DNA of 64,000 bases, taken from the NCBI RefSeq assembly GCF_900187645.1, contig NZ_FYEE01000011.1:62001-126000 (forward strand), read 5' to 3'. Below the pieces are notes generated by a model that was not told the DNA's origin, made no database searches, and saw nothing but the letters and a program-made list of their open reading frames with translations. Origin of the DNA: Pseudomonas sp. Irchel 3E20 (lineage in GTDB: Bacteria > Pseudomonadota > Gammaproteobacteria > Pseudomonadales > Pseudomonadaceae). Shown piece by piece: positions 1 to 9,038 of this stretch. The position numbers were made by a program, and so were the translations under genes. The number at the start of each line of letters is the position of its first letter. Position 1 is the stretch's first letter.

Positions 1-187
1 TCTCCTTGACCAGGTGGCTTTTGCCAATGCCACCAATGGCAGGGTTGCAACTCATCGCACCGAGGGTTTCCACGTTGTGCGTCAGCAACAGGGTTTTTGC
101 CCCCATGCGTGCTGATGCCAGTGCTGCCTCGGTACCGGCATGACCGCCGCCGATGACGATCACTTCAAAACGGGAAGGGAAATCCAC
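1..187 (-). CDS. mnmG: tRNA uridine-5-carboxymethylaminomethyl modification enzyme MnmG (GidA), N-terminal part only
   Basis: The first ~62 codons are present; the rest lies beyond the left edge. The reading frame begins VDFPSRFEVIVIGGGHAG, with the FAD-binding GGGHAG turn, and continues to SCNPAIGGIGKSHL, both hallmarks of MnmG. With MnmE this flavoprotein makes the carboxymethylaminomethyl group on U34 of certain tRNAs. Two GTG codons stand in tandem (190-188 and 187-185). The GAGG motif just upstream is only 3 nt from the first and 6 nt from the second, so I chose the second. It reads away from the DnaA-box-rich gap that separates it from mnmE. Confidence 0.95.
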   Translation of the reverse strand, partial: MDFPSRFEVIVIGGGHAGTEAALASARMGAKTLLLTHNVETLGAMSCNPAIGGIGKSHLVKE

Positions 188-760
188 CACGCACCTCGTG
201 CCTGCTTCAGTTAGGTAATCAGGAATAGTTTAGAGCTTGGTATCTGGACCAAGGCGGCAAGTATAGGGACTTCCCCCCTCCTAAAGAACCCTTTGCACAA
301 AATTTAACCAGCTGTGGAAAACTCGAGGTTATAGAAATTAAAAAGAAAGAAATTTATTAAATCTTTGTTTTTATGTTTATTTATACTGAGGCGTGTTTCT
401 GTGGATAAATCGCTGTAAGCCTTTATATTCGTAATGTACAGAGATTCAAAACCCTGTGGTCATGTGACCAAGAGCCCCTTGGATAACCGGTGTAAGCCTG
501 TGGATTAAAGAGGTGATTATCCACAGGGCAGGTTATCTCCACATTTTAGGCCCTGTTATCAACTGGCCTTAACGGCAGTTATTCACAGGGCTTAATCCGC
601 AGAAAAGCTGCAAACGGGTACAAATCGCAGGCACGCAAACGCTGCCTCAGGCGCGGCAGGCTGTAAAAAATGGAGGAGGGGGTGGCACGGTGCCCTGCAA
701 TTGCAGCAATACCGCGGCTCAGTTACGCCACATTGCTGGAATTTGCAGGGTAGATGAGGG
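188..760. other. mnmG/mnmE intergenic region with a DnaA-box cluster (second origin-like region)
   Basis: About 570 bp without a gene. Perfect 9-mer DnaA boxes (TTATCCACA) lie at 400-408 (reverse) and 517-525 (forward). TTATTCACA, which fits TTATNCACA, is at 579-587. One-mismatch or weaker boxes are at 499-507 (reverse), 478-486 and 556-564. An AT-rich stretch at about 300-390 lies beside them and could be an unwinding element. Pseudomonas chromosomes are known to have DnaA-box clusters both here and between rpmH and dnaA. Whether this copy fires as an origin cannot be told from sequence. Confidence 0.75.
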
Positions 761-2131
761 CTATTTACCGATACAGAAGCTGGAAAAGATCCTTCCCAGC
801 AAGTCGTCCGAGCTAAAAGCGCCGGTGATTTCCGCCAGGGACTGCTGAGCCTGACGCAGATCCTCTGCCAGCAACTCCCCTGCTCCCGCCAGGGTCAGTT
901 GCGCCCGGCCGTGCTCAAGGGATGCGCTGGCGTGGCGCAGGGCCTCCAGGTGGCGCCGGCGGGCGCTAAAGCTACTTTCCGAGGTCTGCTCGTAGCCCAT
1001 GCAGGCTTTGAGGTGCTCGCGTAGCAGCTCCAGGCCCATACCTGCGGACTTGGCACTCAGGCTAAGGGTGACATGGCCATCGTGGCTAACTTCCATGGCG
1101 ATGGCCTCGCCGGTCAGGTCGGCTTTGTTGCGAATCAAGGTGACTTTCGCAGGGTCGGGGCGGGTTTCCAGGAATTCCGGCCACAGCGCAAACGGATCTG
1201 CGGCTTCAGGTGCGGTGGCATCGACCACCAACAACACCCGATCGGCCTCGCCAATGGCCTTCAAGGCCCGTTCCACGCCAATTTTTTCGACCTGGTCATC
1301 GGTGTCACGCAGCCCGGCGGTATCAACCACATGCAGGGGCATGCCATCGATGTGGATATGTTCGCGCAGGATGTCGCGGGTGGTGCCGGCAATCTCAGTC
1401 ACGATGGCGGCTTCGCGCCCGGCCAGGGCATTGAGCAGGCTGGATTTGCCGGCGTTGGGCCGGCCAGCGATGACCACTGTCATGCCATCACGCAGCAACG
1501 CGCCCTGCCCGGCTTCGCGCAGGACGGTGGATAACTCGTCGCGCACGGCGTCCAGCATGCTTAGCACGTGGCCATCGGCGAGGAAGTCGATCTCTTCTTC
1601 CGGGAAATCGATGGCGGCTTCGACGTAGATCCGTAGCGCAATCAACTGCTCGGTCAGGCTATGGACCCGTTGGGAAAACGCGCCTTGTAGAGAACGAAGG
1701 GCATTGCGTGCAGCCTGGGCGGAGCTGGCTTCAATCAAGTCCGCGATGGCTTCGGCCTGGGCCAGGTCCAGTTTGTCGTTGAGAAAGGCTCGCTCACTGA
1801 ACTCCCCGGGCCGGGCCAGGCGACAGCCCAGTTCCAGGCAACGGCGCAGCAGCATGTCCAGAACCACGGGGCCGCCATGACCTTGCAGTTCCAGCACATC
1901 TTCGCCGGTAAATGAGTTCGGCCCCGGGAAGTACAGCGCGATGCCCTCGTCCAACACATCGCCCTCGGCATTGAGGAAAGGGCCGTAGTGGGCAAAGCGC
2001 GGCTTCAGTTCGCGCCCGCTGATGGCTTGGGCCGCTAGGCCTGCCAGTGGCCCAGAAATACGCACGATACCGACTCCGCCACGGCCCTGGGCGGTGGCGA
2101 CGGCGGCGATGGTTTCACGAGGAGCGCTCAT
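761..2131 (-). CDS. mnmE: tRNA modification GTPase MnmE (TrmE)
   Basis: A 456-residue protein, normal length for MnmE. An N-terminal formyl-THF-binding domain (~1-118) is followed by a helical domain with an inserted G domain. G1 is GRPNAGKS at 223-230, DTAG is at 270-273 and NKAD at 335-338. The C-terminus ends FCIGK, the invariant Cys motif of the family. MnmE works with MnmG on U34 of tRNAs reading NNA/NNG codons. It lies downstream of yidC in the same direction, but a hairpin terminator stands between them, so it may have its own promoter near 2132-2160. Confidence 0.97.
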   Translation of the reverse strand: MSAPRETIAAVATAQGRGGVGIVRISGPLAGLAAQAISGRELKPRFAHYGPFLNAEGDVLDEGIALYFPGPNSFTGEDVLELQGHGGPVVLDMLLRRCLELGCRLARPGEFSERAFLNDKLDLAQAEAIADLIEASSAQAARNALRSLQGAFSQRVHSLTEQLIALRIYVEAAIDFPEEEIDFLADGHVLSMLDAVRDELSTVLREAGQGALLRDGMTVVIAGRPNAGKSSLLNALAGREAAIVTEIAGTTRDILREHIHIDGMPLHVVDTAGLRDTDDQVEKIGVERALKAIGEADRVLLVVDATAPEAADPFALWPEFLETRPDPAKVTLIRNKADLTGEAIAMEVSHDGHVTLSLSAKSAGMGLELLREHLKACMGYEQTSESSFSARRRHLEALRHASASLEHGRAQLTLAGAGELLAEDLRQAQQSLAEITGAFSSDDLLGRIFSSFCIGK

Positions 2132-2163
2132 AAACCGATGTCCCGATAGAAATGGCAGATAGC

Positions 2164-2188
2164 AAAACGCCCCACTAGGGGGCGTTTT
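2164..2188. terminator. Bidirectional intrinsic terminator between yidC and mnmE
   Basis: A perfect 10-bp stem (AAAACGCCCC at 2164-2173 pairing with 2179-2188) with loop ACTAG. The A-tract on one side and T-tract on the other suit termination on either strand. It lies 23 bp past the yidC stop on the minus strand. Confidence 0.8.
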
Positions 2189-2194
2189 GAGTGG

Positions 2195-2203
2195 TTATCC
2201 ACA
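2195..2203 (+). other. DnaA box
   Basis: A perfect TTATCCACA just past the yidC stop and next to the yidC/mnmE terminator, lying between the two main DnaA-box clusters. Confidence 0.6.
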
Positions 2204-2210
2204 GCGTAAG

Positions 2211-3893
2211 TTATGCGTCGGCTTTTTTGGTAGCCGCCTCGACTTTACGGGTGATGTACCACTGTTGGGCGATGGACAGGCAGTTGTTCACAACCCAGTA
2301 CAGCACCAGACCTGCCGGGAACCACAGGAAGAAGAAGGTGAAGATGATTGGCATCATTTTCATCACCTTGGCCTGCATCGGATCCGGCGGTGTCGGGTTC
2401 AACTGCTGCTGGATGAACATGGTGGCGCCCATGATGATCGGCAGGATGAAGAACGGATCCTTGATCGACAGGTCGGTAATCCACAGCATGAACGGCGCTT
2501 GGCGCATTTCCACGCTTTCCAGGAGAACCCAGTACAGCGAGAGGAAAACCGGCATTTGCACAAGAATCGGCAAGCATCCACCCAGCGGGTTGATCTTCTC
2601 TTTCTTGTACAACTCCATCATGGCTTGGGACATTTTCTGCCGGTCATCGCCATGTTGTTCTTTCAGGGCGGCCAGTTTTGGCGCCACTGCACGCATACGC
2701 GCCATGGATTTGTAGCTGGCGGCCGACAGCGGGAAGAAGATCCCTTTAATCAGCATGGTCAGGAAAATGATCGACCAACCCCAGTTACCCACCAGGCTGT
2801 GGATATGTTGCAGCAGCCAGAAAATCGGTTGGGCGATGAACCACAGGATGCCGTAGTCGACGGTCAGTTCCAGGCCAGGGGACAACTCTTTGAGAATCGC
2901 CTGGCTTTTCGGACCGGCATACAGCGTCGCGCTGGTTTCAGCCTTGGCACCCGGCGCCACGCTCAAAGCAGGGCCGGTGAAACCGATGATGTAGTTACCT
3001 TGGCTGTCTTTGCGAGTCTGCACCACGTTGTTGTCGTTCTTGGCCGGAATCCAGGCCGTCACGAAGTAGTGCTGCAACCAGGCAACCCAACCACCCTGGA
3101 CCGATTCTTTGAGGGTGGCCTTGTCGATATCTTTCATCGACACTTTTTTGTACGGCTCGGCACTTGTCCACAGGGCGGCGCCCAGGTAGGTCGCGGTGCC
3201 GGTAGCTGTGGTCGAAGAAGGATCGGAGCTGGCGTCACGCTTGAGTTGGGCAAACAGGTTGCCGGTCCAGGCCTTTTCGCTGCTGTTGTCGATCAGATAG
3301 GTCACTTTCAGGTCGTACAGACCGCGAGTGAAGGTGAAACGTTTGATGTAGTTGACCCCAGCATCGCTGAACTTCAGGTCAACATTCAGCTGGTTCTGGC
3401 CATCAGCCAGTTGATAAGTCTTTTGTTCGGTCGAATAAACCGGACGGCCGGTCGGACGAGCGTCCGGGCCATCGACACCGGTCAGGCCGCTTTGGGCCAG
3501 GTAAGTGCGTTCGCCACCGTTATCGAACAATTGAAACGGGATCTCCGGGTGATCCTGGCGACGTGGGTACAGCGGCAGCATCAGCTGGGCGATATCACCA
3601 CCTTGAGGGTCGATTGCAAGTTCCAGGACGTCCGTTTTAACGCGGATAAGGTCTTTGCTGGTGGCCACCGGCATTTCTGCGGGGGCGCTGGTATCGGCAT
3701 TCGCGCTGGGTACATCGGCACTGGCCGCTGCATTGTTGCCCACAGGTGCGTCTGGCAGACCTGAAGTCTGGGTGTTGGCAGCAACATTCTGAGTCGGCAG
3801 GGCAGCCTGGCCATAGTCCTGGTTCCAGTTAAGGACCATAACGTAGGACACGATTGCCAGGGCGACGATCAGGATCGTGCGTTTAATATCCAT
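2211..3893 (-). CDS. yidC: Membrane protein insertase YidC
   Basis: A 560-residue inner-membrane insertase that places proteins in the cytoplasmic membrane alone or with SecYEG. The N-terminus MDIKRTILIVALAIVSY is one membrane segment. A large periplasmic beta domain follows (~60-350), then the conserved membrane core starting near YGILWFIAQP and ending with a Lys-rich tail (EAATKKADA). The frame stays open 54 codons further upstream, but ATG 3893 gives the family N-terminus; it is 2 bp after the yidD stop. Order rpmH-rnpA-yidD-yidC-mnmE is the usual gammaproteobacterial one. Confidence 0.97.
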   Translation of the reverse strand: MDIKRTILIVALAIVSYVMVLNWNQDYGQAALPTQNVAANTQTSGLPDAPVGNNAAASADVPSANADTSAPAEMPVATSKDLIRVKTDVLELAIDPQGGDIAQLMLPLYPRRQDHPEIPFQLFDNGGERTYLAQSGLTGVDGPDARPTGRPVYSTEQKTYQLADGQNQLNVDLKFSDAGVNYIKRFTFTRGLYDLKVTYLIDNSSEKAWTGNLFAQLKRDASSDPSSTTATGTATYLGAALWTSAEPYKKVSMKDIDKATLKESVQGGWVAWLQHYFVTAWIPAKNDNNVVQTRKDSQGNYIIGFTGPALSVAPGAKAETSATLYAGPKSQAILKELSPGLELTVDYGILWFIAQPIFWLLQHIHSLVGNWGWSIIFLTMLIKGIFFPLSAASYKSMARMRAVAPKLAALKEQHGDDRQKMSQAMMELYKKEKINPLGGCLPILVQMPVFLSLYWVLLESVEMRQAPFMLWITDLSIKDPFFILPIIMGATMFIQQQLNPTPPDPMQAKVMKMMPIIFTFFFLWFPAGLVLYWVVNNCLSIAQQWYITRKVEAATKKADA

Positions 3894-3895
3894 GA

Positions 3896-4141
3896 TTACT
3901 CGGCCATCGAAGAAGAACGGGAGGTAGGGATAGATGGAACCGGGTCGTAACCACCGGGATTCCACGGATGACAGCGGCCTAAACGACGAACGGCCAGCCA
4001 GCCACCACGCAGAAGGCCATGATTTTCTATGGCTTCTTGCGCGTAGCAGGAACAACTGGGGTAGAAACGACAGTGGTTGGCCATCAGAGGACTAATGGCA
4101 TAGCGATAGAACTGGATCGGAACGAGTGCCAGTTTACGCAT
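3896..4141 (-). CDS. yidD: Membrane protein insertion efficiency factor YidD
   Basis: 81 residues. It has the family pattern of conserved Cys and basic residues (HCRFYPSCSCYAQEAI, then GRCHPWNPGGYDPVP). It is a small membrane-associated protein that helps YidC-dependent insertion. The start overlaps the end of rnpA by 8 bp and the stop is 2 bp before yidC, so the three are translationally coupled. Confidence 0.95.
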   Translation of the reverse strand: MRKLALVPIQFYRYAISPLMANHCRFYPSCSCYAQEAIENHGLLRGGWLAVRRLGRCHPWNPGGYDPVPSIPTSRSSSMAE

Positions 4142-4538
4142 CGGGACCGCCTACCCCTACAGTTTCGGTGTTGACCGCTGGTACTGGCTTGTTACGAGCC
4201 AGACGTTTCCAGAGCTTGCCGAAATGCTGAATCAATTCGGGGTTTTCTACGTCACCCAAACCTTTGCGCGCGACGATAACGATGTCCCAACCCACCAGAG
4301 AATCCTGGTGAAGGCGAAACGATTCGCGCATCAGACGTTTGAGGCGATTGCGCTCAACGGAGAGCTTGACGCTCTTCTTGCCAATCACCAGGCCGAGGCG
4401 TGGGTGGTCAAGATCGTTGTTGCGTGCAAGGAGCAGGAGATTTTTCCCCGGAACCTTGCCGGTGGGGGAGTCAAAGACTGCCTTGAAATGCCGGGGGGTA
4501 AGCAGACGCTTTTCCCGACTGAAGTCCTGACTCACCAC
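4134..4538 (-). CDS. rnpA: Ribonuclease P protein component
   Basis: 134 residues. RnpA is the protein subunit of RNase P, which matures tRNA 5' ends with the rnpB RNA. The conserved basic motif RNRLKRLMRESFR is present. The frame is open for 31 codons further upstream, but those run back through rpmH. Tandem GTG codons at 4538 and 4535 are the sensible starts; 4538 gives MVSQDFSREKRLL, matching Pseudomonas RnpA. It begins 13 bp after the rpmH stop. Confidence 0.95.
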   Translation of the reverse strand: MVSQDFSREKRLLTPRHFKAVFDSPTGKVPGKNLLLLARNNDLDHPRLGLVIGKKSVKLSVERNRLKRLMRESFRLHQDSLVGWDIVIVARKGLGDVENPELIQHFGKLWKRLARNKPVPAVNTETVGVGGPDA

Positions 4539-4551
4539 CAGTACCGGATTA

Positions 4552-4686
4552 TCAAACTGCCAGACGCGCACGACCTTTGGCGCGACGGCGCGACAGAACA
4601 GCACGGCCGTTCTTGGTAGCCATGCGAGCACGGAAACCGTGGGTACGAGCGCGTTTGATGGTGCTTGGTTGGAAAGTACGTTTCAT
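4552..4686 (-). CDS. rpmH: 50S ribosomal protein L34
   Basis: A 44-residue highly basic protein: begins MKRTFQPSTIKRARTHGFRA and ends GRARLAV, the invariant L34 pattern. It is the first gene of the leftward operon away from oriC, so its promoter lies in the dnaA-side intergenic region. Confidence 0.97.
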   Translation of the reverse strand: MKRTFQPSTIKRARTHGFRARMATKNGRAVLSRRRAKGRARLAV

Positions 4687-5250
4687 GTCGTGTTACCTGG
4701 TTCGTCCACAACGGGCCGGAATGGCCCCCGTTTTAAGAGACCGGCGATTCTAGAGAAAGCACGCCCCTAGGTCAATTTCCAACCAACGTTTCCTTTAATT
4801 AGATATCTACAGCCTCGTGAGGGAGAGTTGGCGGTGTGTAGATATAGAAATAAGAAAGGAATTATTTAAAGCTTTTCTGTAAAGCTTATTAAAGCTAGGG
4901 ATGCTATCTCCTGTGGATAACAGCATTTAAGCCTTCTAATTCGGGCTGTACAGAGGATGACAACTAGGCGTGAAAGCGGTGCCCTACCTGTGCCGTACTG
5001 TCGGATAACCTGTGGGCGAAAGCGATGGTTATCCACAGGCCGGTTATCCACTGGCTTTACCCCCTACTTTTGCAACGGGCTTAGCCATGGTTATCCACAG
5101 AGCTTATGCACATACCGTTGGTCATCTTTTTTATGGGTAAAGCATTGATTCTTCGTGCGGTGCGGCCAACCTACATGTGGATAAGTGTGCGTCTGGCCGC
5201 TACAATGGCCGCTGTTTTTGCCTCACCGGCTTTCGACTTAGGGGATATCC
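4687..5250. other. oriC: Chromosomal replication origin oriC (rpmH-dnaA intergenic region)
   Basis: 564 bp without a gene. Perfect DnaA boxes lie at 4912-4920 (reverse), 5029-5037 (forward), 5091-5099 (forward) and 5176-5184 (reverse). TTATGCACA, which fits TTATNCACA, is at 5104-5112. A one-mismatch box is at 5044-5052. An AT-rich tract at about 4838-4897 lies on the rpmH side of the boxes and is the likely unwinding element. The layout (rpmH, AT-rich tract, boxes, dnaA) is that of the known Pseudomonas origins. The dnaA promoter must also lie here, close to the boxes nearest the gene, which fits autoregulation. Confidence 0.93.
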
Positions 5251-6768
5251 GTGTCAGTGGAACTTTGGCAGCAGTGCGTAGAACTTCTGCGTGATGAGCT
5301 GCCTGCCCAGCAATTCAACACTTGGATCCGTCCACTACAGGTCGAAGCCGATGGCGACGAGCTGCGTGTCTACGCACCGAACCGCTTTGTTCTCGATTGG
5401 GTCAACGAAAAGTACTTGAGCCGTGTGCTCGAGCTGCTGGACGAGCACGGCAACGGTATGGCCCCGGCGCTTTCCTTATTAATAGGCAGCAAACGCAGCT
5501 CAGCACCTCGTGCGGCGCCCAACGCCCCGCTGGCCGCTGCGGCATCCCAAGCTCAAGCCTCGGTCGCCCCACCACCTGTCAATGCACCTACCCCCGCTGC
5601 GCCAGCCAAACGCGCCACCCATAAGGTAGCCGAGGCCAGCGAAGAGCCCTCGCGCGACAGCTTCGACCCGATGGCCGGTGCCAGTTCGCAACAGGCTCCG
5701 GTTCGTGCCGAGCAGCGCACCGTGCAGGTCGAAGGTGCCCTCAAGCACACCAGTTACTTGAATCGCACGTTCACCTTCGAGAACTTCGTCGAAGGTAAGT
5801 CGAACCAATTGGCCCGTGCGGCTGCCTGGCAAGTGGCGGATAACCCCAAGCACGGTTACAACCCGCTGTTCCTGTATGGCGGCGTGGGCCTGGGTAAGAC
5901 TCACTTGATGCACGCTGTGGGTAACCATCTATTAAAGAAGAACCCGAATGCCAAGGTCGTGTACCTGCACTCGGAGCGCTTCGTCGCGGACATGGTCAAG
6001 GCGTTGCAGCTCAACGCAATCAACGAGTTCAAGCGTTTCTACCGCTCCGTCGATGCCCTGTTGATCGATGACATTCAATTCTTCGCTCGCAAGGAACGGT
6101 CCCAGGAAGAGTTTTTCCACACGTTCAACGCACTGCTTGAAGGTGGCCAGCAGGTCATCCTGACCAGCGATCGTTACCCGAAGGAAATCGAAGGGCTTGA
6201 AGAACGCCTCAAATCGCGCTTCGGTTGGGGCCTGACAGTTGCCGTCGAACCTCCAGAGCTGGAAACCCGTGTCGCGATCCTGATGAAGAAGGCCGACCAG
6301 GCCAAGGTCGACCTCCCCCACGACGCGGCGTTCTTCATTGCCCAACGCATTCGCTCCAACGTGCGTGAGCTTGAGGGCGCGCTCAAGCGCGTCATCGCTC
6401 ACTCCCACTTCATGGGCCGCGACATCACGATCGAGCTGATCCGCGAATCCCTGAAGGACCTGCTGGCACTCCAAGACAAACTGGTGTCTGTGGATAACAT
6501 TCAGCGCACCGTCGCCGAGTACTACAAGATCAAGATTTCCGACCTGCTGTCCAAGCGTCGTTCCCGTTCTGTCGCCCGCCCGCGTCAAGTGGCCATGGCG
6601 CTGTCCAAGGAACTGACCAACCACAGCCTGCCGGAAATCGGCGATGTGTTCGGCGGCCGCGATCACACCACGGTCTTGCACGCGTGCCGCAAGATCAACG
6701 AACTCAAGGAATCCGACGCGGACATCCGCGAGGACTACAAGAACCTGCTGCGTACACTGACTACTTAA
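5251..6768 (+). CDS. dnaA: Chromosomal replication initiator protein DnaA
   Basis: 505 residues, starting at GTG. Domain I (~1-90) has the WIRPLQ region for DnaB/partner contact; domain II (~90-170) is Ala/Pro-rich linker. The AAA+ domain has Walker A GGVGLGKT near 210-218 and Walker B LLIDDIQFF near 270-278. Domain IV carries the DHTTVLHACRKI DNA-binding signature from 471. DnaA binds TTATCCACA boxes at oriC and melts the AT-rich element. One perfect box (6489-6497, reverse) lies inside the gene. First gene of dnaA-dnaN-recF-gyrB. Confidence 0.98.
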   Translation: MSVELWQQCVELLRDELPAQQFNTWIRPLQVEADGDELRVYAPNRFVLDWVNEKYLSRVLELLDEHGNGMAPALSLLIGSKRSSAPRAAPNAPLAAAASQAQASVAPPPVNAPTPAAPAKRATHKVAEASEEPSRDSFDPMAGASSQQAPVRAEQRTVQVEGALKHTSYLNRTFTFENFVEGKSNQLARAAAWQVADNPKHGYNPLFLYGGVGLGKTHLMHAVGNHLLKKNPNAKVVYLHSERFVADMVKALQLNAINEFKRFYRSVDALLIDDIQFFARKERSQEEFFHTFNALLEGGQQVILTSDRYPKEIEGLEERLKSRFGWGLTVAVEPPELETRVAILMKKADQAKVDLPHDAAFFIAQRIRSNVRELEGALKRVIAHSHFMGRDITIELIRESLKDLLALQDKLVSVDNIQRTVAEYYKIKISDLLSKRRSRSVARPRQVAMALSKELTNHSLPEIGDVFGGRDHTTVLHACRKINELKESDADIREDYKNLLRTLTT

Positions 6769-6806
6769 TGGCACCAGCGCAGCTTATTAAGGCAAGGGAC
6801 TAGACC

Positions 6807-7910
6807 ATGCATTTCACCATTCAACGCGAAGCCCTGTTGAAACCCCTGCAACTGGTCGCAGGCGTCGTTGAGCGCCGCCAGACCTTGCCGGTGCTCTCTA
6901 ACGTGCTGTTGGTCGTCGAAGGCCAGCAGCTGTCGCTGACCGGTACCGACCTGGAAGTCGAACTGGTTGGCCGTGTGCAGTTGGAAGAGCCGGCAGAACC
7001 CGGCGAAATCACCGTCCCGGCGCGTAAGCTGATGGACATCTGCAAAAGCCTGCCAAACGATGCGCTGATCGACATCAAGGTCGATGAGCAGAAACTGGTG
7101 GTCAAGGCTGGCCGGAGCCGCTTCACCCTGTCCACCCTGCCGGCTAACGATTTCCCCACTGTTGAAGAAGGCCCGGGCTCGCTGACGTGCAGCCTGGAGC
7201 AAAGCAGGCTGCGTCGCTTGATCGAACGCACCAGCTTCGCCATGGCCCAGCAGGATGTACGTTATTACCTCAACGGCATGCTGCTGGAGGTTTCCGAAGG
7301 GATCATCCGCGCTGTGGCCACCGACGGCCATCGGTTGGCCATGTGCTCGATGAAAGCCGATATTGGCCAACCGGATCGCCACCAGGTGATCGTGCCGCGC
7401 AAAGGTATTCTGGAGTTGGCGCGCCTGCTCACTGAGCCGGACGGTCAGGTCAGCATCGTGCTTGGTCAGCACCATATTCGTGCGACCACGGGCGAATTCA
7501 CCTTCACCTCCAAACTGGTGGACGGCAAGTTCCCGGACTACGAGCGCGTTCTGCCTAAAGGTGGCGACAAGTTGGTACTGGGCGACCGCCAGGCATTGCG
7601 CGAAGCGTTCAGCCGTACCGCGATCCTGTCCAACGAAAAATATCGCGGCATCCGCCTGCAACTGGCCAACGGTCAGTTGAAAATCCAGGCCAATAACCCG
7701 GAACAGGAAGAAGCGGAAGAAGAAGTGGGCGTCGACTACAACGGTGGCTCGCTGGAGATCGGCTTCAACGTCAGCTATTTGCTGGACGTGCTGGGCGTCA
7801 TGACCACTGAGCAGGTTCGCCTGATCCTGTCCGACTCCAACAGCAGTGCGCTGGTGCAGGAATCCGACAACGATGATTCGGCATACGTCGTCATGCCGAT
7901 GCGCCTGTAA
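6807..7910 (+). CDS. dnaN: DNA polymerase III beta subunit (sliding clamp)
   Basis: 367 residues, normal for the clamp; it begins MHFTIQREALLKPLQLVAGVV and ends YVVMPMRL, the typical C-terminus. Three repeated clamp folds span the protein. As a dimer it rings DNA and tethers polymerase III. It starts 38 bp after dnaA in the same direction, consistent with one operon. Confidence 0.98.
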   Translation: MHFTIQREALLKPLQLVAGVVERRQTLPVLSNVLLVVEGQQLSLTGTDLEVELVGRVQLEEPAEPGEITVPARKLMDICKSLPNDALIDIKVDEQKLVVKAGRSRFTLSTLPANDFPTVEEGPGSLTCSLEQSRLRRLIERTSFAMAQQDVRYYLNGMLLEVSEGIIRAVATDGHRLAMCSMKADIGQPDRHQVIVPRKGILELARLLTEPDGQVSIVLGQHHIRATTGEFTFTSKLVDGKFPDYERVLPKGGDKLVLGDRQALREAFSRTAILSNEKYRGIRLQLANGQLKIQANNPEQEEAEEEVGVDYNGGSLEIGFNVSYLLDVLGVMTTEQVRLILSDSNSSALVQESDNDDSAYVVMPMRL

Positions 7911-7930
7911 ACATGTTCAGCAGAAGCTAG

Positions 7931-9034
7931 ATGTCCCTCAGTCGCGTCACGGTCACCGCGGTGCGCAATCTGCACCCGGTGACCTTCTCCCCTTCCCCAC
8001 GCATCAACATCCTCTCTGGCTCTAATGGCAGTGGCAAAACCAGTGTTCTGGAAGCCATTCATTTGCTTGGGCTTGCCCGCTCGTTCCGCAGCACTCGGTT
8101 GCTGCCGGTCATCCAGTACGAGCAGCCGGCCTGCACGGTGTTTGGTCAGGTTGAACTGGCAGAAGGTGGGCACAGCGCATTGGGTATTTCTCGGGATCGA
8201 CAAGGCGAGTTCCAGATCCGCATCGATGGGCAGAACGCCCGCAGCGCCGCTCAGTTGGCCGAGATCCTGCCGCTGCAACTCATCAACCCTGACAGTTTTC
8301 GCTTGCTGGAGGGCGCACCGAAAATTCGTCGGCAGTTTCTCGACTGGGGTGTGTTCCACGTGGAACCACGTTTCATGTCCACCTGGCAGCGGCTGCAGAA
8401 GGCCCTGCGCCAGAGAAACTCTTGGCTGCGGCATGGTACACTTGACGCCGTTTCGCAAGCGGTTTGGGACAGAGAACTGTGCCAGGCCAGCGCTGAGATT
8501 GATGAATACCGCCGCGCTTACATCAAAGCCTTGAAACCAGTCTTTGAGCAAACCTTGAGCGAACTCGTTGAGCTTGAGGGTTTGACGTTGAGCTATTACC
8601 GGGGGTGGGACAAAGAGCGAGAGCTAAGTGCAGTGCTCACCGCTTCCGTTCACCGGGACCAGCAAATGGGGCATACCCAGGCCGGGCCACAACGCGCTGA
8701 TTTGCGTCTTCGATTGGGCGCACATAACGCTGCGGATATCTTGTCCCGCGGCCAGCAGAAGTTAGTGGTCTGTGCCCTACGCATCGCCCAGGGGCACTTG
8801 GTCAGCCAGGCCCGGCGCGGCCAATGTATTTATCTGGTGGATGATTTACCGTCAGAACTGGACGAGCAGCACCGCCGCGCGCTTTGCCGTTTGCTGGAAG
8901 ACTTACGCTGCCAGGTGTTCATTACTTGTGTAGACCACGAATTATTGAGGGACGGCTGGCAGACGGAAACGCCAGTCGCTCTGTTCCACGTGGAACAGGG
9001 CCGTATCACCCAGACCCACGACCATCGGGAGTGA
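7931..9034 (+). CDS. recF: DNA replication and repair protein RecF
   Basis: 367 residues. An ABC/SMC-like ATPase with Walker A GSNGSGKTS at 30-38. Near the C-terminus is the ABC signature SRGQQKL, followed by the Walker B-like YLVDDLPSELD. RecF loads RecA at gaps through RecFOR. It lies 20 bp after dnaN and 4 bp before gyrB. Confidence 0.98.
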   Translation: MSLSRVTVTAVRNLHPVTFSPSPRINILSGSNGSGKTSVLEAIHLLGLARSFRSTRLLPVIQYEQPACTVFGQVELAEGGHSALGISRDRQGEFQIRIDGQNARSAAQLAEILPLQLINPDSFRLLEGAPKIRRQFLDWGVFHVEPRFMSTWQRLQKALRQRNSWLRHGTLDAVSQAVWDRELCQASAEIDEYRRAYIKALKPVFEQTLSELVELEGLTLSYYRGWDKERELSAVLTASVHRDQQMGHTQAGPQRADLRLRLGAHNAADILSRGQQKLVVCALRIAQGHLVSQARRGQCIYLVDDLPSELDEQHRRALCRLLEDLRCQVFITCVDHELLRDGWQTETPVALFHVEQGRITQTHDHRE

Positions 9035-9038
9035 AGGC

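Noticed and set aside
533..543. TTATCTCCACA as a further DnaA box
   Set aside because: Two inserted bases break the 9-mer spacing.
2187..3764. 525-codon open frame antisense to yidC
   Set aside because: Lies wholly inside a confidently identified gene; composition (His/Gln/Gly-rich) is that of a shadow frame.
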